A model generated the notes under the pieces. It saw nothing but the letters and a program-made list of their open reading frames with translations. It was not told the origin of the DNA and did not search any database. The position numbers were made by a program, and so were the translations under genes. This document shows, in pieces, positions 1 through 8,686 of a stretch of 48,488 nt of DNA. Where the stretch lies: assembly GCA_009927275.1 (NCBI GenBank), contig RFNG01000044.1:1-48488 (forward strand), written 5' to 3'. Positions within the stretch are counted from its first letter, which is position 1, and every line of letters begins with the position of its first letter. The DNA comes from Sphingobacteriia bacterium (GTDB lineage Bacteria; Bacteroidota; Bacteroidia; B-17B0; Aurantibacillaceae).

Positions 1-195
1 ATCTAATCTATTAAATATATCAACAAGTATTTTAGCTTTTTTAACCGAAAAATCGATATCTACACGATTCACAACAATCTTCTCCTGAAAGTTTCCTTTT
101 TTCCAATCTACATATTCTAAGCAGGTGATAAATCTATATCCAAGATCTTTTACAACTCTATACTCTTTCTCAATATATTTAAATGTAAATTTCAT
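1..195 (-). CDS. Polysaccharide deacetylase-like protein, N-terminal fragment
   Basis: The gene starts at the ATG at 195 and runs off the left edge, so only the first 65 residues are visible. Around residues 43-60 the pattern N-R-V-D-I-D-F followed by an amphipathic helix (KKAKILVDIFNRL) resembles the NodB-type deacetylase start, where an H/R-D-V-D segment precedes a helix and a 'GIKxTFF' strand. In that family the enzyme removes N-acetyl or other acyl groups from sugars using a metal bound by Asp and His. Its start overlaps the stop of the wbpG-like gene by 4 bases (ATGA), so it belongs to the same glycan operon. The assignment rests on a short segment and is tentative. Confidence 0.5.
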   Translation of the reverse strand, partial: MKFTFKYIEKEYRVVKDLGYRFITCLEYVDWKKGNFQEKIVVNRVDIDFSVKKAKILVDIFNRLD

Positions 196-1336
196 AATGC
201 CTTCTCCTCTTTTAATACACAAAACTTATCATAAAAACTACGTGTAACATACCCTTTTTTATACAATAAAAAGAAAAAAGGCCTAAGTCTTTCAAACGTA
301 CGTTTATATGTTGGATAATCGGTATAATGCTTATTGGGCGCATTCATAATGCCATCCCACTGCTTATCATCATAACTCAAACGCGTTTTTATCTCGGTTA
401 AAAGATCCTTCTCAAAAGGTTTTGGTTCTTTGATCTTTTGCAAAGCTTCGTCCCTCGACATTTGTCCACTTCGTACAAGTGCCGAATACTCACACCATCG
501 TAAATCAATTCCAAATTTTACAGGCAAATAATAATTATTAATGAAGTACGCTGTACGGTTTTCCATATGATGACCTCCATACCATTGCCAACCATATTCT
601 TTTGTAAGGAATTTCTTTGTTTCGTCTTTTTATAATCCATGTAATAAAGCGGTCTAAATTTTTTAATCTTGTTCACTACCATCCACTTTATCCATTTACT
701 TAACCATAAGAGTGGTGTTGACTTTATCTTTCCATCACCAAATTTTTTATGAATAGATTTGATGTATTTAGCATCCATATAGAACCATCCCGGAGGCGAA
801 ACACCTTCCGTGCGAAATGAATGTCCCTCCCAAATATGTTTCACTCCATACTTTTCACAAGCCATATAATGCGTAGTTGCCAAGGCGAGATCGGTTGCTG
901 CTTCAAATTCTGGAACTGATGCTTTAAGCAAAGAGCGCTGTATGGCTTCAAACTCACTATTGTCAACAACATATGTAAAAAGGTCAATGTTTAATTTATC
1001 AATTATAGTTTTAATATTTTCTACTGCGATCTTAGAATTATATGTATTGTCGAAGTGAACAGCAAGAACACGCAAACCATAAACATTCTTAGCCAAATGT
1101 AACATATACGATGAATCGCATCCTCCACTAACACCAATCACAACGTCATACGGTTTACCCATCCCATCTTTTTTCATTATCTCAACATATGCATTAATGA
1201 TTTTTCTACCCGCTTCTCCAGTAGGATATTGGGAATTCATAGAATCGTATTGCTCACAATAATTACAAATACCTTCTGTGTTAAAAGTAATCTTGGGAAT
1301 ATCAGAATGGTAAATACAACGATTACAGGTTTGCAT
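192..1336 (-). pseudogene. wbpG: WbpG/PseA-like N-acetyl sugar amidotransferase, frameshifted
   Basis: Two overlapping pieces in different frames (518-1336 and 192-566) form one protein of about 381 residues, the usual length for this family. The N-terminal part has two CxxC pairs (Cys4/7 and Cys24/27, probable zinc site) and the ATP-pyrophosphatase P-loop SGGCDS at residues 70-75. The break lies in a run of five T at 627-631; a sixth T restores a continuous frame reading K-K-D-E-T-K-K-F-L and then G-W-Q-W-Y-G-G-H-H before the C-terminal piece. Family members convert an acetamido to an acetamidino group, using ammonia supplied by the HisH2/HisF2 pair, both present in this operon. The frameshift is probably a sequencing indel but could be a real inactivation. 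Confidence 0.85.
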
Positions 1337-1923
1337 TAGATGAAATAATCAAATCGGATTTCATTTTCTGTAATAATTACAGTACCAATTTGTTTTGCCG
1401 GTGTGCCGGCCACAATAGCATATTCAGGAAATGATTTATTTACAAAACTTTGCGCAGCTACTATACAGTGATGCCCAAGTGATACATTTTTACCGATGAT
1501 AGAATGTGGTCCAATATACACATTATCGCCAATAGATACTGGTAATCGTTCAATGGGTAATTGACCATTGCTTAATGTAGCTTTTACATTATCATGTGAA
1601 TATATATGAACGCCTGCTGAAATGGTGCAGTGATTTCCAATGGATAACCCGCCAGAACCATCAAGTATCGTAAACATTCCAATCCAGCAATTTTCACCCA
1701 CTTTTACATTGCCAAATACATAACTAGAATCGTAAATATTTGTGCCTCTTCCAAAACCCAAACGTTGAGCCCTTTGCCAACGATCATTAAGATGATCGGC
1801 CATTGGCAAAGAACGCTGCAGATGCTTTAGAAATCCTTGTTCCAAAACTTCATTTAATTTATCTGCAGTCTCAAACTGATCTTGTAATGCTTTTTTTCCC
1901 TCCAGTATTTTTTTACGATCCAT
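1336..1923 (-). CDS. Hexapeptide-repeat (left-handed beta-helix) acyltransferase
   Basis: The 195-residue protein has an alpha-helical N-terminal segment (residues 1-55) followed by imperfect hexapeptide repeats from about residue 60 to 180, for example V-K-V-G-E-N, L-S-I-G-N-H, V-S-I-G-D-N and N-V-S-L-G-H, and ends with the typical V-A-G-T-P-A-K turn. This is the fold of sugar O- or N-acetyltransferases such as WbpD, MaaA and VatD. A likely role is acetylation of a nucleotide-activated sugar or of the finished repeat unit. It starts 3 bases after the epimerase stop and its stop overlaps the wbpG start, so it is translationally linked to both. The acceptor sugar cannot be told from sequence. 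Confidence 0.8.
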   Translation of the reverse strand: MDRKKILEGKKALQDQFETADKLNEVLEQGFLKHLQRSLPMADHLNDRWQRAQRLGFGRGTNIYDSSYVFGNVKVGENCWIGMFTILDGSGGLSIGNHCTISAGVHIYSHDNVKATLSNGQLPIERLPVSIGDNVYIGPHSIIGKNVSLGHHCIVAAQSFVNKSFPEYAIVAGTPAKQIGTVIITENEIRFDYFI

Positions 1924-1926
1924 TTT

Positions 1927-2883
1927 TTACTTTGTTTGATTTCTAATCCATTCTGCAGTTCGTAATACACCTTCTTCCAAATCTACCTGAGCTTTAAAAT
2001 CTAATATGTCTTTTGCTTTAAGAACACTTGGAATTCGAATGGCAATATCAGCTGATAAAGGTGGATCAAAAACAATTTTCGATTCTGATTTTAAAACACG
2101 GCAAACAAGTTGTGCCAATCCTAATATTGTAATAACAGCACGAGCATTTCCAATATTAAAACTTTCTCCAATCGCATTTGGATTCTCTATGCATCGTTTT
2201 AAACAGTCTACAAAATCTTCAACAAAACACCATGCTCTAATTTGTGAGCCATCACCATCTATATGAATATCTTGATGTTTTAACGCCTTATTAATAAAAA
2301 TTTGCATTGCGCCTTCACCCGTTTGCCCTGGACCATAAACATTAAATGGTCTTACTGTTACAACTGGTAATTGGTATTGTTTATAATATGCATGTGCTAA
2401 ATGCTCCCCAGCTAATTTACTTACGGCGTAAGTCCAACGTGCTTCACCAGCACTTCCCGCTACAGTTTGATCACTTTCAGATGATTTGAATGCCATTGAT
2501 CCAAATACTTCTGAGGTTGAGAAATCTATAAACCTACCTTTAATTCCATTTTCGTGGGCTGCCCTGAGCGTATTTGCGGTTCCCATCATATTCACTTCCA
2601 TGGTTTTAACAGGATCTTTTATTACGGTATCTATTCCTGCAATTCCTGCCGCATGAATTACAATATCACTTCCTTTCATAGCACCACTTAACATGTCAAA
2701 ATCAAGCACATCTCCTTTAACGATTTTTATATTCTTGTGATTTGCAATACTGCTTGCCGAAATAGTATCACGATGAAAATTATCGTAAACTATAATTTTG
2801 TTACACTCAATATATTGCATAATAAGCGTATTGGCTATAAACCCGGCGCCACCGGTTATAAAAAATGTTTTGTTTTGTATCAT
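1927..2883 (-). CDS. NAD-dependent nucleotide-sugar epimerase/dehydratase (extended SDR)
   Basis: This 318-residue protein shows the extended short-chain dehydrogenase pattern. The glycine motif GGAGFIA at residues 11-17 binds NAD(P). D-N-F at 34-36 follows the second strand, GDVLD is near 57, and the catalytic pair is Tyr152-Lys156 in YAVSK with Ser near 122-124 (F-S-T-S-E-V-F-G). [11 protein letters not shown] is the usual substrate-loop signature. It should convert an NDP-hexose by epimerisation or 4,6-dehydration. Start and stop overlap or nearly touch the neighbouring aminotransferase and acyltransferase genes, which suggests a keto-sugar, amination, acylation sequence. The exact reaction (GalE-like, 4,6-dehydratase or other) is not resolved. 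Confidence 0.85.
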   Translation of the reverse strand: MIQNKTFFITGGAGFIANTLIMQYIECNKIIVYDNFHRDTISASSIANHKNIKIVKGDVLDFDMLSGAMKGSDIVIHAAGIAGIDTVIKDPVKTMEVNMMGTANTLRAAHENGIKGRFIDFSTSEVFGSMAFKSSESDQTVAGSAGEARWTYAVSKLAGEHLAHAYYKQYQLPVVTVRPFNVYGPGQTGEGAMQIFINKALKHQDIHIDGDGSQIRAWCFVEDFVDCLKRCIENPNAIGESFNIGNARAVITILGLAQLVCRVLKSESKIVFDPPLSADIAIRIPSVLKAKDILDFKAQVDLEEGVLRTAEWIRNQTK

Positions 2884-3986
2884 TCTATCAATTTATTGAC
2901 TGTTTTTGAAATATAATCTATTTGCTGTTCGTTTAATAGGTCATACATCGGCAAAGCAAGCCCTTGCATATAAGCTGTAAATGCATTTGGAAATAATTTT
3001 TTACAATCAAGTTTATATTTCATTTGATAAGCTGTAACGTGTGGTATGCATTGAGCTCCATAATTTGTTCCTATTTTGTGTTGCTTTAACTTTTCAATAA
3101 GCGTATCCCTATTGATTCCACCCCTTACGATTACATGATAGGTTTGCCACGTATGATTGGCATAGCTTGGAACTACCGGTAAAATTAATTTATTTTGGTC
3201 AAGTTTTTGTTGATAGAGTTTTGACAATTTTTGTTTGTGTAAAATACCTTTTTGTAGACGATCCATTTGCGAAAGCACCATTGCAGCTTGAAAATCAGTC
3301 ATTCGGTAATTGTATCCAAATTCTATAAAATCCATTTTACCATCCATCACTTCAATTCCATGGTTTCTTAATTGTTTTATTTTCCTGTCGTATGCCGCAT
3401 CTTTTGTTAATAACACACCTCCTTCCCCACTTGTGATTGCCTTACGTGGATGAAAGGAAAATGAAGCAAGGTCGCCAAATGTACCAACATGTTGTCCTTT
3501 ATAAGAAGCACCAAGTGCGCAAGCGGCATCTTCAATAATAAATAACTTATACTTTTTAGCAATTATATTTATAGCATCAATATCACATGATAAACCAAAT
3601 TCGTGTACGGGAATAATAGCCTTAGTTTTTGATGTGATGGCATTTTCTATCCTGCCAACATCTATGTTAAATGTATTCAAGTCAATATCGACAAATACCG
3701 GAGTTGCTCCAACATGCTCAACAACATTAGCAGTTGCAACATATGAGAAAGCAGGAACTATAACCTCATCGCCTTGTTTAATACCAAGTATTTTTAAAGC
3801 CAAGTGAAGTGTAACAGTGCCATTACTCAAAGCACTTGCATGTATTAAGTTATTATATTGTTCAAAGGTTTTTTCTAGTTCGGTTACATATTTACCTTGT
3901 ACAAGCATGCCACTTCTAATAACCGATTCCACTTGTTGTAAGTCTTTATCGGTGATATTTGGTTTTGACAAGGGTATAAACTCCAT
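2880..3986 (-). CDS. DegT/DnrJ/EryC1 family PLP-dependent sugar aminotransferase
   Basis: The 368-residue length is typical of nucleotide-sugar aminotransferases. PLP contacts are visible: Asp153 in I-E-D-A-A-C and the Schiff-base Lys182 in S-F-H-P-R-K, followed by [19 protein letters not shown] near residue 54 binds the phosphate. Enzymes of this family move an amino group from glutamate to a 3- or 4-keto NDP-sugar (WbpE, ArnB, PseC). It overlaps the epimerase/dehydratase start by 4 bases (ATGA), so the two probably act in sequence. An amino sugar made here could be acetylated by the neighbouring acyltransferase and then amidinated by WbpG. Position specificity cannot be read from sequence. 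Confidence 0.88.
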   Translation of the reverse strand: MEFIPLSKPNITDKDLQQVESVIRSGMLVQGKYVTELEKTFEQYNNLIHASALSNGTVTLHLALKILGIKQGDEVIVPAFSYVATANVVEHVGATPVFVDIDLNTFNIDVGRIENAITSKTKAIIPVHEFGLSCDIDAINIIAKKYKLFIIEDAACALGASYKGQHVGTFGDLASFSFHPRKAITSGEGGVLLTKDAAYDRKIKQLRNHGIEVMDGKMDFIEFGYNYRMTDFQAAMVLSQMDRLQKGILHKQKLSKLYQQKLDQNKLILPVVPSYANHTWQTYHVIVRGGINRDTLIEKLKQHKIGTNYGAQCIPHVTAYQMKYKLDCKKLFPNAFTAYMQGLALPMYDLLNEQQIDYISKTVNKLIE

Positions 3987-3987
3987 A

Positions 3988-5271
3988 CTAATTTATCTTC
4001 CAAGAAGCATTTGGTCTTACATAGCCTAATTTAAAGTCGTATATTATACCTGTTGAATTATTGTTACTCACATTAAGTATGTTAATCTCCACAAGATTTT
4101 CAAGATAATCTAGAGTGAGTCCATCACTTAAATGAGCGCCAAACGTAAGAAAATATTTACCTGGCTGAAAGTTATTTTCGATATCAAGTTCAAAATATAC
4201 ACGATCAGAAGTTACATTATAATATCCATTCTTATAGGCATTCGTGGTATGCGCCAATTCAATCCCTTCAATACTCAAAATTCGAACGTCGAACATTACA
4301 TTTGAATAGTGTTCCAAGAATTCAATTTCACATTTTATAGATATAGTTTCATTAAAATATATCACATTTCCGTTTACAAATTCAGGATTTGTTAGTTCTA
4401 TCTTCCTGTAAAAAGCCTTACCTGTGTTAAAAGTGCGGTGGTGTGTTTCAATCTGTCCTCTATTTTCACTAGCGTTCAAACCAGATAAATAATAGGATAT
4501 ACCATCGGTTACAGAGCCATCAAAAGCTAAAGCTCCATCTTGCAAAACTAAAGCACGTTTGCATAAAGATTTTACAGCAGCCATATTATGGCTCACAAAT
4601 AAAACCGTTCGACCGTTTCCGGCAACATCTCTCATTTTTCCAATACACTTTTCTTGAAATTCAATATCTCCAACAGCAAGCACTTCATCTATTACTAAAA
4701 TATCCGGCTCAAGGTGGGCGGCCACTGCAAAAGCTAAACGTACGTACATTCCGCTACTGTAACGTTTTACCGGTGTATCAATATATTTTGCTACACCACT
4801 AAATTCAATTATCTCATCTAATTTCGAAGCTATCTCAAACTTTTTCATTCCAAGAATAGCACCATTTAAAAATACATTATCTCTACCCGAAAGATCAGGA
4901 TGAAAACCGGTGCCAACCTCAAGTAATGATGCTAAACGACCTTTATACCTTAGTTTTCCTTTTGTAGGCTCTGTTACTCTTGATAATATTTTTAATAGCG
5001 TTGATTTTCCGGCACCATTTTTACCAATAATGCCAACGATTTCTCCATGGTTAATATTAAAATTTACATCGCGTAATGCCCATACATACTTAGAGTCTCC
5101 TTTCATGCCAGAATTATCACGCTTATTAACTTCTCCCACTTTCAGAAACGGATCTTCGTTTCCTTTAAGTTTTGCCATTAGCCGTTGCATATCATCTGCT
5201 AGACTCGACATGCCAACAAACCCTAATTTGTATTGTTTTGAAATATGTTCAGCCTGAATGACAGAGCTCAT
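3988..5271 (-). CDS. wzt: Wzt-like polysaccharide ABC exporter ATPase with C-terminal carbohydrate-binding domain
   Basis: I chose the ATG at 5271 (427 residues), one base past the Wzm stop, rather than an upstream ATG inside wzm. The nucleotide-binding domain has Walker A GKNGAGKST (residues 83-91), an ABC signature starting YSSG near 171, Walker B ILVIDE at 191-196 and the H-loop in F-V-S-H-N. After about residue 270 comes a beta-rich C-terminal domain of the Wzt_C type, which in E. coli O9a recognises the modified end of the O-polysaccharide before export. Wzt pairs with Wzm to move lipid-linked polysaccharide across the inner membrane. The extra domain implies that a terminal modification marks the chain as complete. 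Confidence 0.93.
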   Translation of the reverse strand: MSSVIQAEHISKQYKLGFVGMSSLADDMQRLMAKLKGNEDPFLKVGEVNKRDNSGMKGDSKYVWALRDVNFNINHGEIVGIIGKNGAGKSTLLKILSRVTEPTKGKLRYKGRLASLLEVGTGFHPDLSGRDNVFLNGAILGMKKFEIASKLDEIIEFSGVAKYIDTPVKRYSSGMYVRLAFAVAAHLEPDILVIDEVLAVGDIEFQEKCIGKMRDVAGNGRTVLFVSHNMAAVKSLCKRALVLQDGALAFDGSVTDGISYYLSGLNASENRGQIETHHRTFNTGKAFYRKIELTNPEFVNGNVIYFNETISIKCEIEFLEHYSNVMFDVRILSIEGIELAHTTNAYKNGYYNVTSDRVYFELDIENNFQPGKYFLTFGAHLSDGLTLDYLENLVEINILNVSNNNSTGIIYDFKLGYVRPNASWKIN

Positions 5272-5272
5272 G

Positions 5273-6127
5273 TTAAACGGTGTCCATGAATCGTTTCTCA
5301 ACTTTTGAGAATATATACATTCCTAAAATAAGAGTTAGTAGTATAATTGTGATGTCTAATAGTAAGAGGTTTATGCTAAATAAACCATTTGAGGTAAATG
5401 CAAATTTACAACCCTCAATAATTCCAGCAAGTGGATTTGCCAATAATAATTTATAAATAAAAGAATGACTGTCTATGGCAAATAAGGGATATGCAATTGG
5501 CGTTGCGTACATTAGTAATTGTATTCCAAAACCTACCAACATTGTTAGATCGCGGTATTTAGTAGTGAATGACGACACCATCAAACCCAAACCCATTGCA
5601 AATAAAGCAAGAGCTATTAGGTAAATGGGTAATAAAAATAATGAGAGATTAGGCATAAGGCTTACCCCTTGAAAAATAACACCGTATAAATAAACAATAA
5701 GAAATAAACCAAACTGAATTGAAAATTTAAATATGCCGGATAATAACACCGAAATTGGAACGGTGAGGCGGGGAAAATAAACTTTACTAAATACGGATGC
5801 ATTCATCACAAATGTTGCCGAAATTTTATTAAAACATTCGGCAAAGAAATTCCAAAATGACAACCCCAATAAATAAAATGCAAATGAAGAAATATTTGGA
5901 GGTGTCTGAATTTTTGCTATATTACCAAATACAATAGTAAAAACGATACTTGTAAGTATAGGTTGAATAACAAGCCATAAAGGCCCCAAGATTGTCTGCT
6001 GATAACTCGACTTTATATCGCGCATTAAAAACAAAAAAATTAGATCTTTGTATTCCTTAAGCTCTTTTATTATTCTAGTCAGCTTAAACGGGTTGCCTTT
6101 TTCAATTATATGCCATTTATCAGTCAT
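5273..6127 (-). CDS. wzm: Wzm-like polysaccharide ABC exporter permease
   Basis: The 284-residue protein has six predicted hydrophobic segments and fits the ABC-2 polysaccharide/polyol exporter permease family: an amphipathic N-terminus (ELKEYKDLIFLFLMRDIK) is followed by Q-Q-T-I-L-G-P-L-W-L-V-I-Q-P, a strongly conserved signature. It forms the membrane channel for undecaprenyl-linked O-antigen or capsule, powered by the Wzt product one base downstream. Its ATG at 6127 touches the stop of the HisF2 gene, so export and sugar-modification genes share one transcript. Together Wzm/Wzt show that the glycan is polymerised in the cytoplasm before export rather than by a Wzx/Wzy route. Confidence 0.93.
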   Translation of the reverse strand: MTDKWHIIEKGNPFKLTRIIKELKEYKDLIFLFLMRDIKSSYQQTILGPLWLVIQPILTSIVFTIVFGNIAKIQTPPNISSFAFYLLGLSFWNFFAECFNKISATFVMNASVFSKVYFPRLTVPISVLLSGIFKFSIQFGLFLIVYLYGVIFQGVSLMPNLSLFLLPIYLIALALFAMGLGLMVSSFTTKYRDLTMLVGFGIQLLMYATPIAYPLFAIDSHSFIYKLLLANPLAGIIEGCKFAFTSNGLFSINLLLLDITIILLTLILGMYIFSKVEKRFMDTV

Positions 6128-6882
6128 TATTCTTGTATCACGTTTTCTCGTGTCGGAAAATTAATTAATACCCCCATTCCCTTTTTACTGTAAACAGCCA
6201 TGCTTCCAATAGCTGCAGCTTGTGCATTGCTTTTATAAAGAACCTCTTTTAAATGATTTAAATTACCGCAACCACCGGCTGCAATAACAGGAACATCTAC
6301 CGAAGAAACTACTTGTTCAATTACTTCATTATCATAACCTTCCCAAGTGCCATCTTTATCTACACTTTGCACCATCAATTCTCCTATCCCTAATTCTTTT
6401 ACTAAGTAATTTGCGTATGCTATAATATCATACTTGATTTTATGTCCTGTATACGAATGCGGTGATTTTGAACTAAACATGGGTTTTTTAAAGTCTATGC
6501 AAGCCACAACTGCTTGCGATCCGTATGCCGCTATTACATTTTTTATAGTTTCAGGATGTTCCTGAATTAAAGAATTAACAATCACTTTTTCTATTCCCAA
6601 CTTATACAAAGTTGCAAAATCATCAAAGGTTTTTACGCCACCACCGTAGGCAAAAGGCATAAAGGCTTCCCCTGCCATATCAGCTATTTTGGTAAAATTT
6701 GGTCTGCGTTTTTGTTTTGAAGCATTAATATCAATTAAAATTAATTCATCCACTTCCTTTTCATTAAAAATCTTTATGGCATTTATAGGATCCCCAATAT
6801 ACGAGGGGTTTTTAAATTTAACCGTTTTTACCAATCCACTTCCGTCGTATAGTAAACAAGGTATAATTCGTTTAAGTGCCAT
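6127..6882 (-). CDS. hisF2: HisF2: HisF-like ammonia-channel subunit for sugar amidination
   Basis: The true ATG is at 6882 (251 residues); it overlaps the hisH stop by one base (TGATG). The protein is a (beta/alpha)8 barrel close to HisF and opens with K-R-I-I-P-C-L. The position equal to catalytic Asp11 of HisF is Leu11 here, while the Asp130 equivalent is kept (C-I-D at 128-130). Loss of Asp11 argues against imidazole-glycerol-phosphate synthesis. In O-antigen loci such homologues accept ammonia from HisH2 and pass it to WbpG/PseA for acetamidino formation, and both partners are encoded here. It is therefore not evidence for a histidine operon; no other his genes are nearby. Confidence 0.88.
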   Translation of the reverse strand: MALKRIIPCLLYDGSGLVKTVKFKNPSYIGDPINAIKIFNEKEVDELILIDINASKQKRRPNFTKIADMAGEAFMPFAYGGGVKTFDDFATLYKLGIEKVIVNSLIQEHPETIKNVIAAYGSQAVVACIDFKKPMFSSKSPHSYTGHKIKYDIIAYANYLVKELGIGELMVQSVDKDGTWEGYDNEVIEQVVSSVDVPVIAAGGCGNLNHLKEVLYKSNAQAAAIGSMAVYSKKGMGVLINFPTRENVIQE

Positions 6883-7490
6883 CAAAGTTTTGCAAAATTC
6901 TCAAATACCTTCATTCCAAAATTTAAACTTTTTTCAGGATGAAATTGGGTTCCATAAATGTTCTCTTTATTTACAGCACAAGTAAATTCTCTACCAAAAT
7001 TACTTGTAGCTATACTATGTTCGCTATTAAAACATTTTACAAAATAGGAATGAACAAAATAAAATCGATTTCTTCCTTTATCCAGTAATTTATTTTCACG
7101 CTTAACATCAATATAATTCCATCCCATATGCGGTATTTTTAATTTCATTGCAGAATCAGGAATAAATTTTATGGTTTCGGCATCAATCCATCCTAATCCC
7201 GGTTTTATTCCTTCTTCACTTCGGTTTGTAAGTAATTGCATGCCTAAACAAATACCAAGTACAGGTACTTTTTCTTGTAATACTTTGTTGTTTAAGATTG
7301 GAATTAAACCCGATGCTTCCAGGTTTATCATTCCTGCATCAAATGCGCCCACACCTGGCAATAATAACTTTTGTGCTTTTGCAATTATATCCTTATCGCA
7401 TGAAATACAAACATCTTTAACGTTTAATTTTTTAAACATATTAAAAACAGAAGCCACATTTCCAAGTCCATAATCTACAATAACAATCAT
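6882..7490 (-). CDS. hisH2: HisH2: glutamine amidotransferase subunit for sugar amidination
   Basis: I place the start at the ATG at 7490 (202 residues, M-I-V-I-V-D-Y-G), four bases after the NusG-like stop; an upstream in-frame start would add a lysine-rich tail overlapping that gene. It is a class I glutaminase with the full triad: Cys81 in G-I-C-L-G-M-Q, and His184 and Glu186 in Q-F-H-P-E-K-S. It should hydrolyse glutamine to ammonia, which the HisF2 barrel then channels to the WbpG-like enzyme. Gene order hisH2-hisF2 and wbpG in one operon matches known acetamidino-sugar loci such as the Pseudomonas aeruginosa O5 wbp cluster. Confidence 0.9.
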   Translation of the reverse strand: MIVIVDYGLGNVASVFNMFKKLNVKDVCISCDKDIIAKAQKLLLPGVGAFDAGMINLEASGLIPILNNKVLQEKVPVLGICLGMQLLTNRSEEGIKPGLGWIDAETIKFIPDSAMKLKIPHMGWNYIDVKRENKLLDKGRNRFYFVHSYFVKCFNSEHSIATSNFGREFTCAVNKENIYGTQFHPEKSLNFGMKVFENFAKL

Positions 7491-7494
7491 TTTT

Positions 7495-7986
7495 TTATTT
7501 TTTTTCAAGTATTTCTGAAGGAACATGCACTGTTAATGAATACCCAATACTATCAATCGTAATGCGATATACATGACCTCCAGTAATCGCTTTAATAGCA
7601 CCCATGAGACCTTTGAATGGGCCGTACTTAATTAAAACTTTGTCGCCCGGTTGAAGTGATTGTGAAAACGATCCCTCAACGAAATACCCTTTTGCTTCAA
7701 TTGACTTTAATGCTGCTATTTCAACGTCTCTTACTATGGCATCTCCACCGTTATAGCGCACATAACTTATAACGCCATGTGCTTTAAATACGGTGTCACG
7801 TACCATATCATCCACTTTAACAAAAACATAACCATTAATTATTGGGAAACTTACCGTTTTTATTCTATCACTCCACTTGCGACGTTCTGTTCGGAGCGGA
7901 ACATAACTTTCTAAACCAAGTTCAAATAATTTTTTATTTACTTTTTTTTCACTGCGTGATGCAACGTATAATACTTTCCAATTCAT
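7495..7986 (-). CDS. NusG-like (UpxY family) transcription antiterminator of the glycan operon
   Basis: The 163-residue protein has an N-terminal NGN domain (W-K-V-L-Y-V-A-S-R-S-E-K-K-V, then S-F-P-I-I-N-G-Y-V-F-V-K-V) and a C-terminal KOW segment (P-G-D-K-V-L-I-K-Y-G-P-F-K-G-L-M-G). Paralogues of NusG at the head of capsule or O-antigen operons in Bacteroidota (UpxY) let RNA polymerase read through the long operon they belong to. It sits directly upstream of hisH2 with a 4-base gap, which fits that role. The housekeeping NusG normally lies beside secE and the ribosomal L11 genes, which are not here. I see no clear terminator in the leader on which it might act. Confidence 0.88.
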   Translation of the reverse strand: MNWKVLYVASRSEKKVNKKLFELGLESYVPLRTERRKWSDRIKTVSFPIINGYVFVKVDDMVRDTVFKAHGVISYVRYNGGDAIVRDVEIAALKSIEAKGYFVEGSFSQSLQPGDKVLIKYGPFKGLMGAIKAITGGHVYRITIDSIGYSLTVHVPSEILEKK

Positions 7987-8010
7987 ATAAATTATGTACA
8001 GCTACGCCAC

Positions 8011-8026
8011 CTCAGTCACAACTAAG
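8011..8026 (-). promoter_or_regulatory. Short hairpin in the leader of the NusG-like gene
   Basis: In the 87-base gap upstream of the antiterminator the minus strand reads CTTAGT-TGTG-ACTGAG, a 6-bp stem with one T-G wobble and a 4-base loop. UpxY-type proteins act on the 5' leader of their own operon, so a leader hairpin could be relevant. The stem is short, has no T-run, and may be chance. Confidence 0.2.
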
Positions 8027-8073
8027 TTTTAAATTTGATTTACCTTAGGCTCAAACAAGCTTTGGGGCAATCA

Positions 8074-8604
8074 TTATGAATTCCATATCAACAACGGATG
8101 CAAATCCTTTTGTTGAATGGTATTAATATCAAATTCACCGGACTTAAAACAACTGAAAGTTATTTTTTTGTTCAGTTTTTTTGCGGCTTTACCTATCAAT
8201 TCTTCTAAATATAATATGTTAATATCTCCAACAAAAACAAGCTCAATTGTGTCAGTTTCAAGCCCCTTGGCTAACTGCCCAACGAGATACACTTTTTCAA
8301 GATTTCCAATATGCTTCATTACATAATCAACCAAATGGTTTATCCCTGTTATTTTTAAAAGCATATGATGCAAATCATTAAATAATAGATGGTTTTGATT
8401 GGCTTTAAAAAGTTTTTTATTTCCTTCGGTATAAGAAATTAAAAAACCCGCCTTTTCAAACTTATTAAGTTCAAGTCTTATAGAATTAGTGGATTCGCCA
8501 AATTCTTCTTCTAACCCTCTTAAATAAGATACCGAATTTCTGTTTAAAAAAAATTTTAAGAGTACCTTAATACGTGTTTTTGAAGAAATCAGGATATCAA
8601 ACAT
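8074..8604 (-). CDS. Winged-helix regulator with degenerate nucleotidyltransferase-like C-domain
   Basis: The start is the ATG at 8604 (176 residues, M-F-D-I-L-I-S-S-K-T-R); an upstream TTG is possible but less likely. Residues 1-75 look like a winged helix: helices, then a recognition-helix region (E-F-G-E-S-T-N-S-I-R-L-E-L-N-K-F) and a wing (G-F-L-I-S-Y-T-E-G-N-K-K-L-F). After about residue 100 the pattern resembles a minimal nucleotidyltransferase fold, but its G-S and D-x-D residues are absent (V-G-Q-L-A-K-G, then D-T-I-E-L-V-F-V). I know similar proteins heading surface-glycan loci in Flavobacteria; their mechanism is unknown to me. It lies between wzc and the antiterminator, so regulation of the locus is the natural guess. 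Confidence 0.75.
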   Translation of the reverse strand: MFDILISSKTRIKVLLKFFLNRNSVSYLRGLEEEFGESTNSIRLELNKFEKAGFLISYTEGNKKLFKANQNHLLFNDLHHMLLKITGINHLVDYVMKHIGNLEKVYLVGQLAKGLETDTIELVFVGDINILYLEELIGKAAKKLNKKITFSCFKSGEFDINTIQQKDLHPLLIWNS

Positions 8605-8686
8605 ATATTGAGTAATAAATTTACTCAAAAAAATTTAAATAATCCAATACCTAATCTATATAATTTAAAATCAATTACTTATAAAA

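Noticed and set aside
5272-5301. Upstream start for wzt at 5301
   Set aside because: It lies inside wzm and adds ten residues unlike the family; the ATG at 5271 is directly after the wzm stop.
6127-7490. Part of a histidine biosynthesis operon
   Set aside because: Only hisH- and hisF-like genes are present, HisF2 lacks Asp11, and the neighbours are polysaccharide genes including wbpG.
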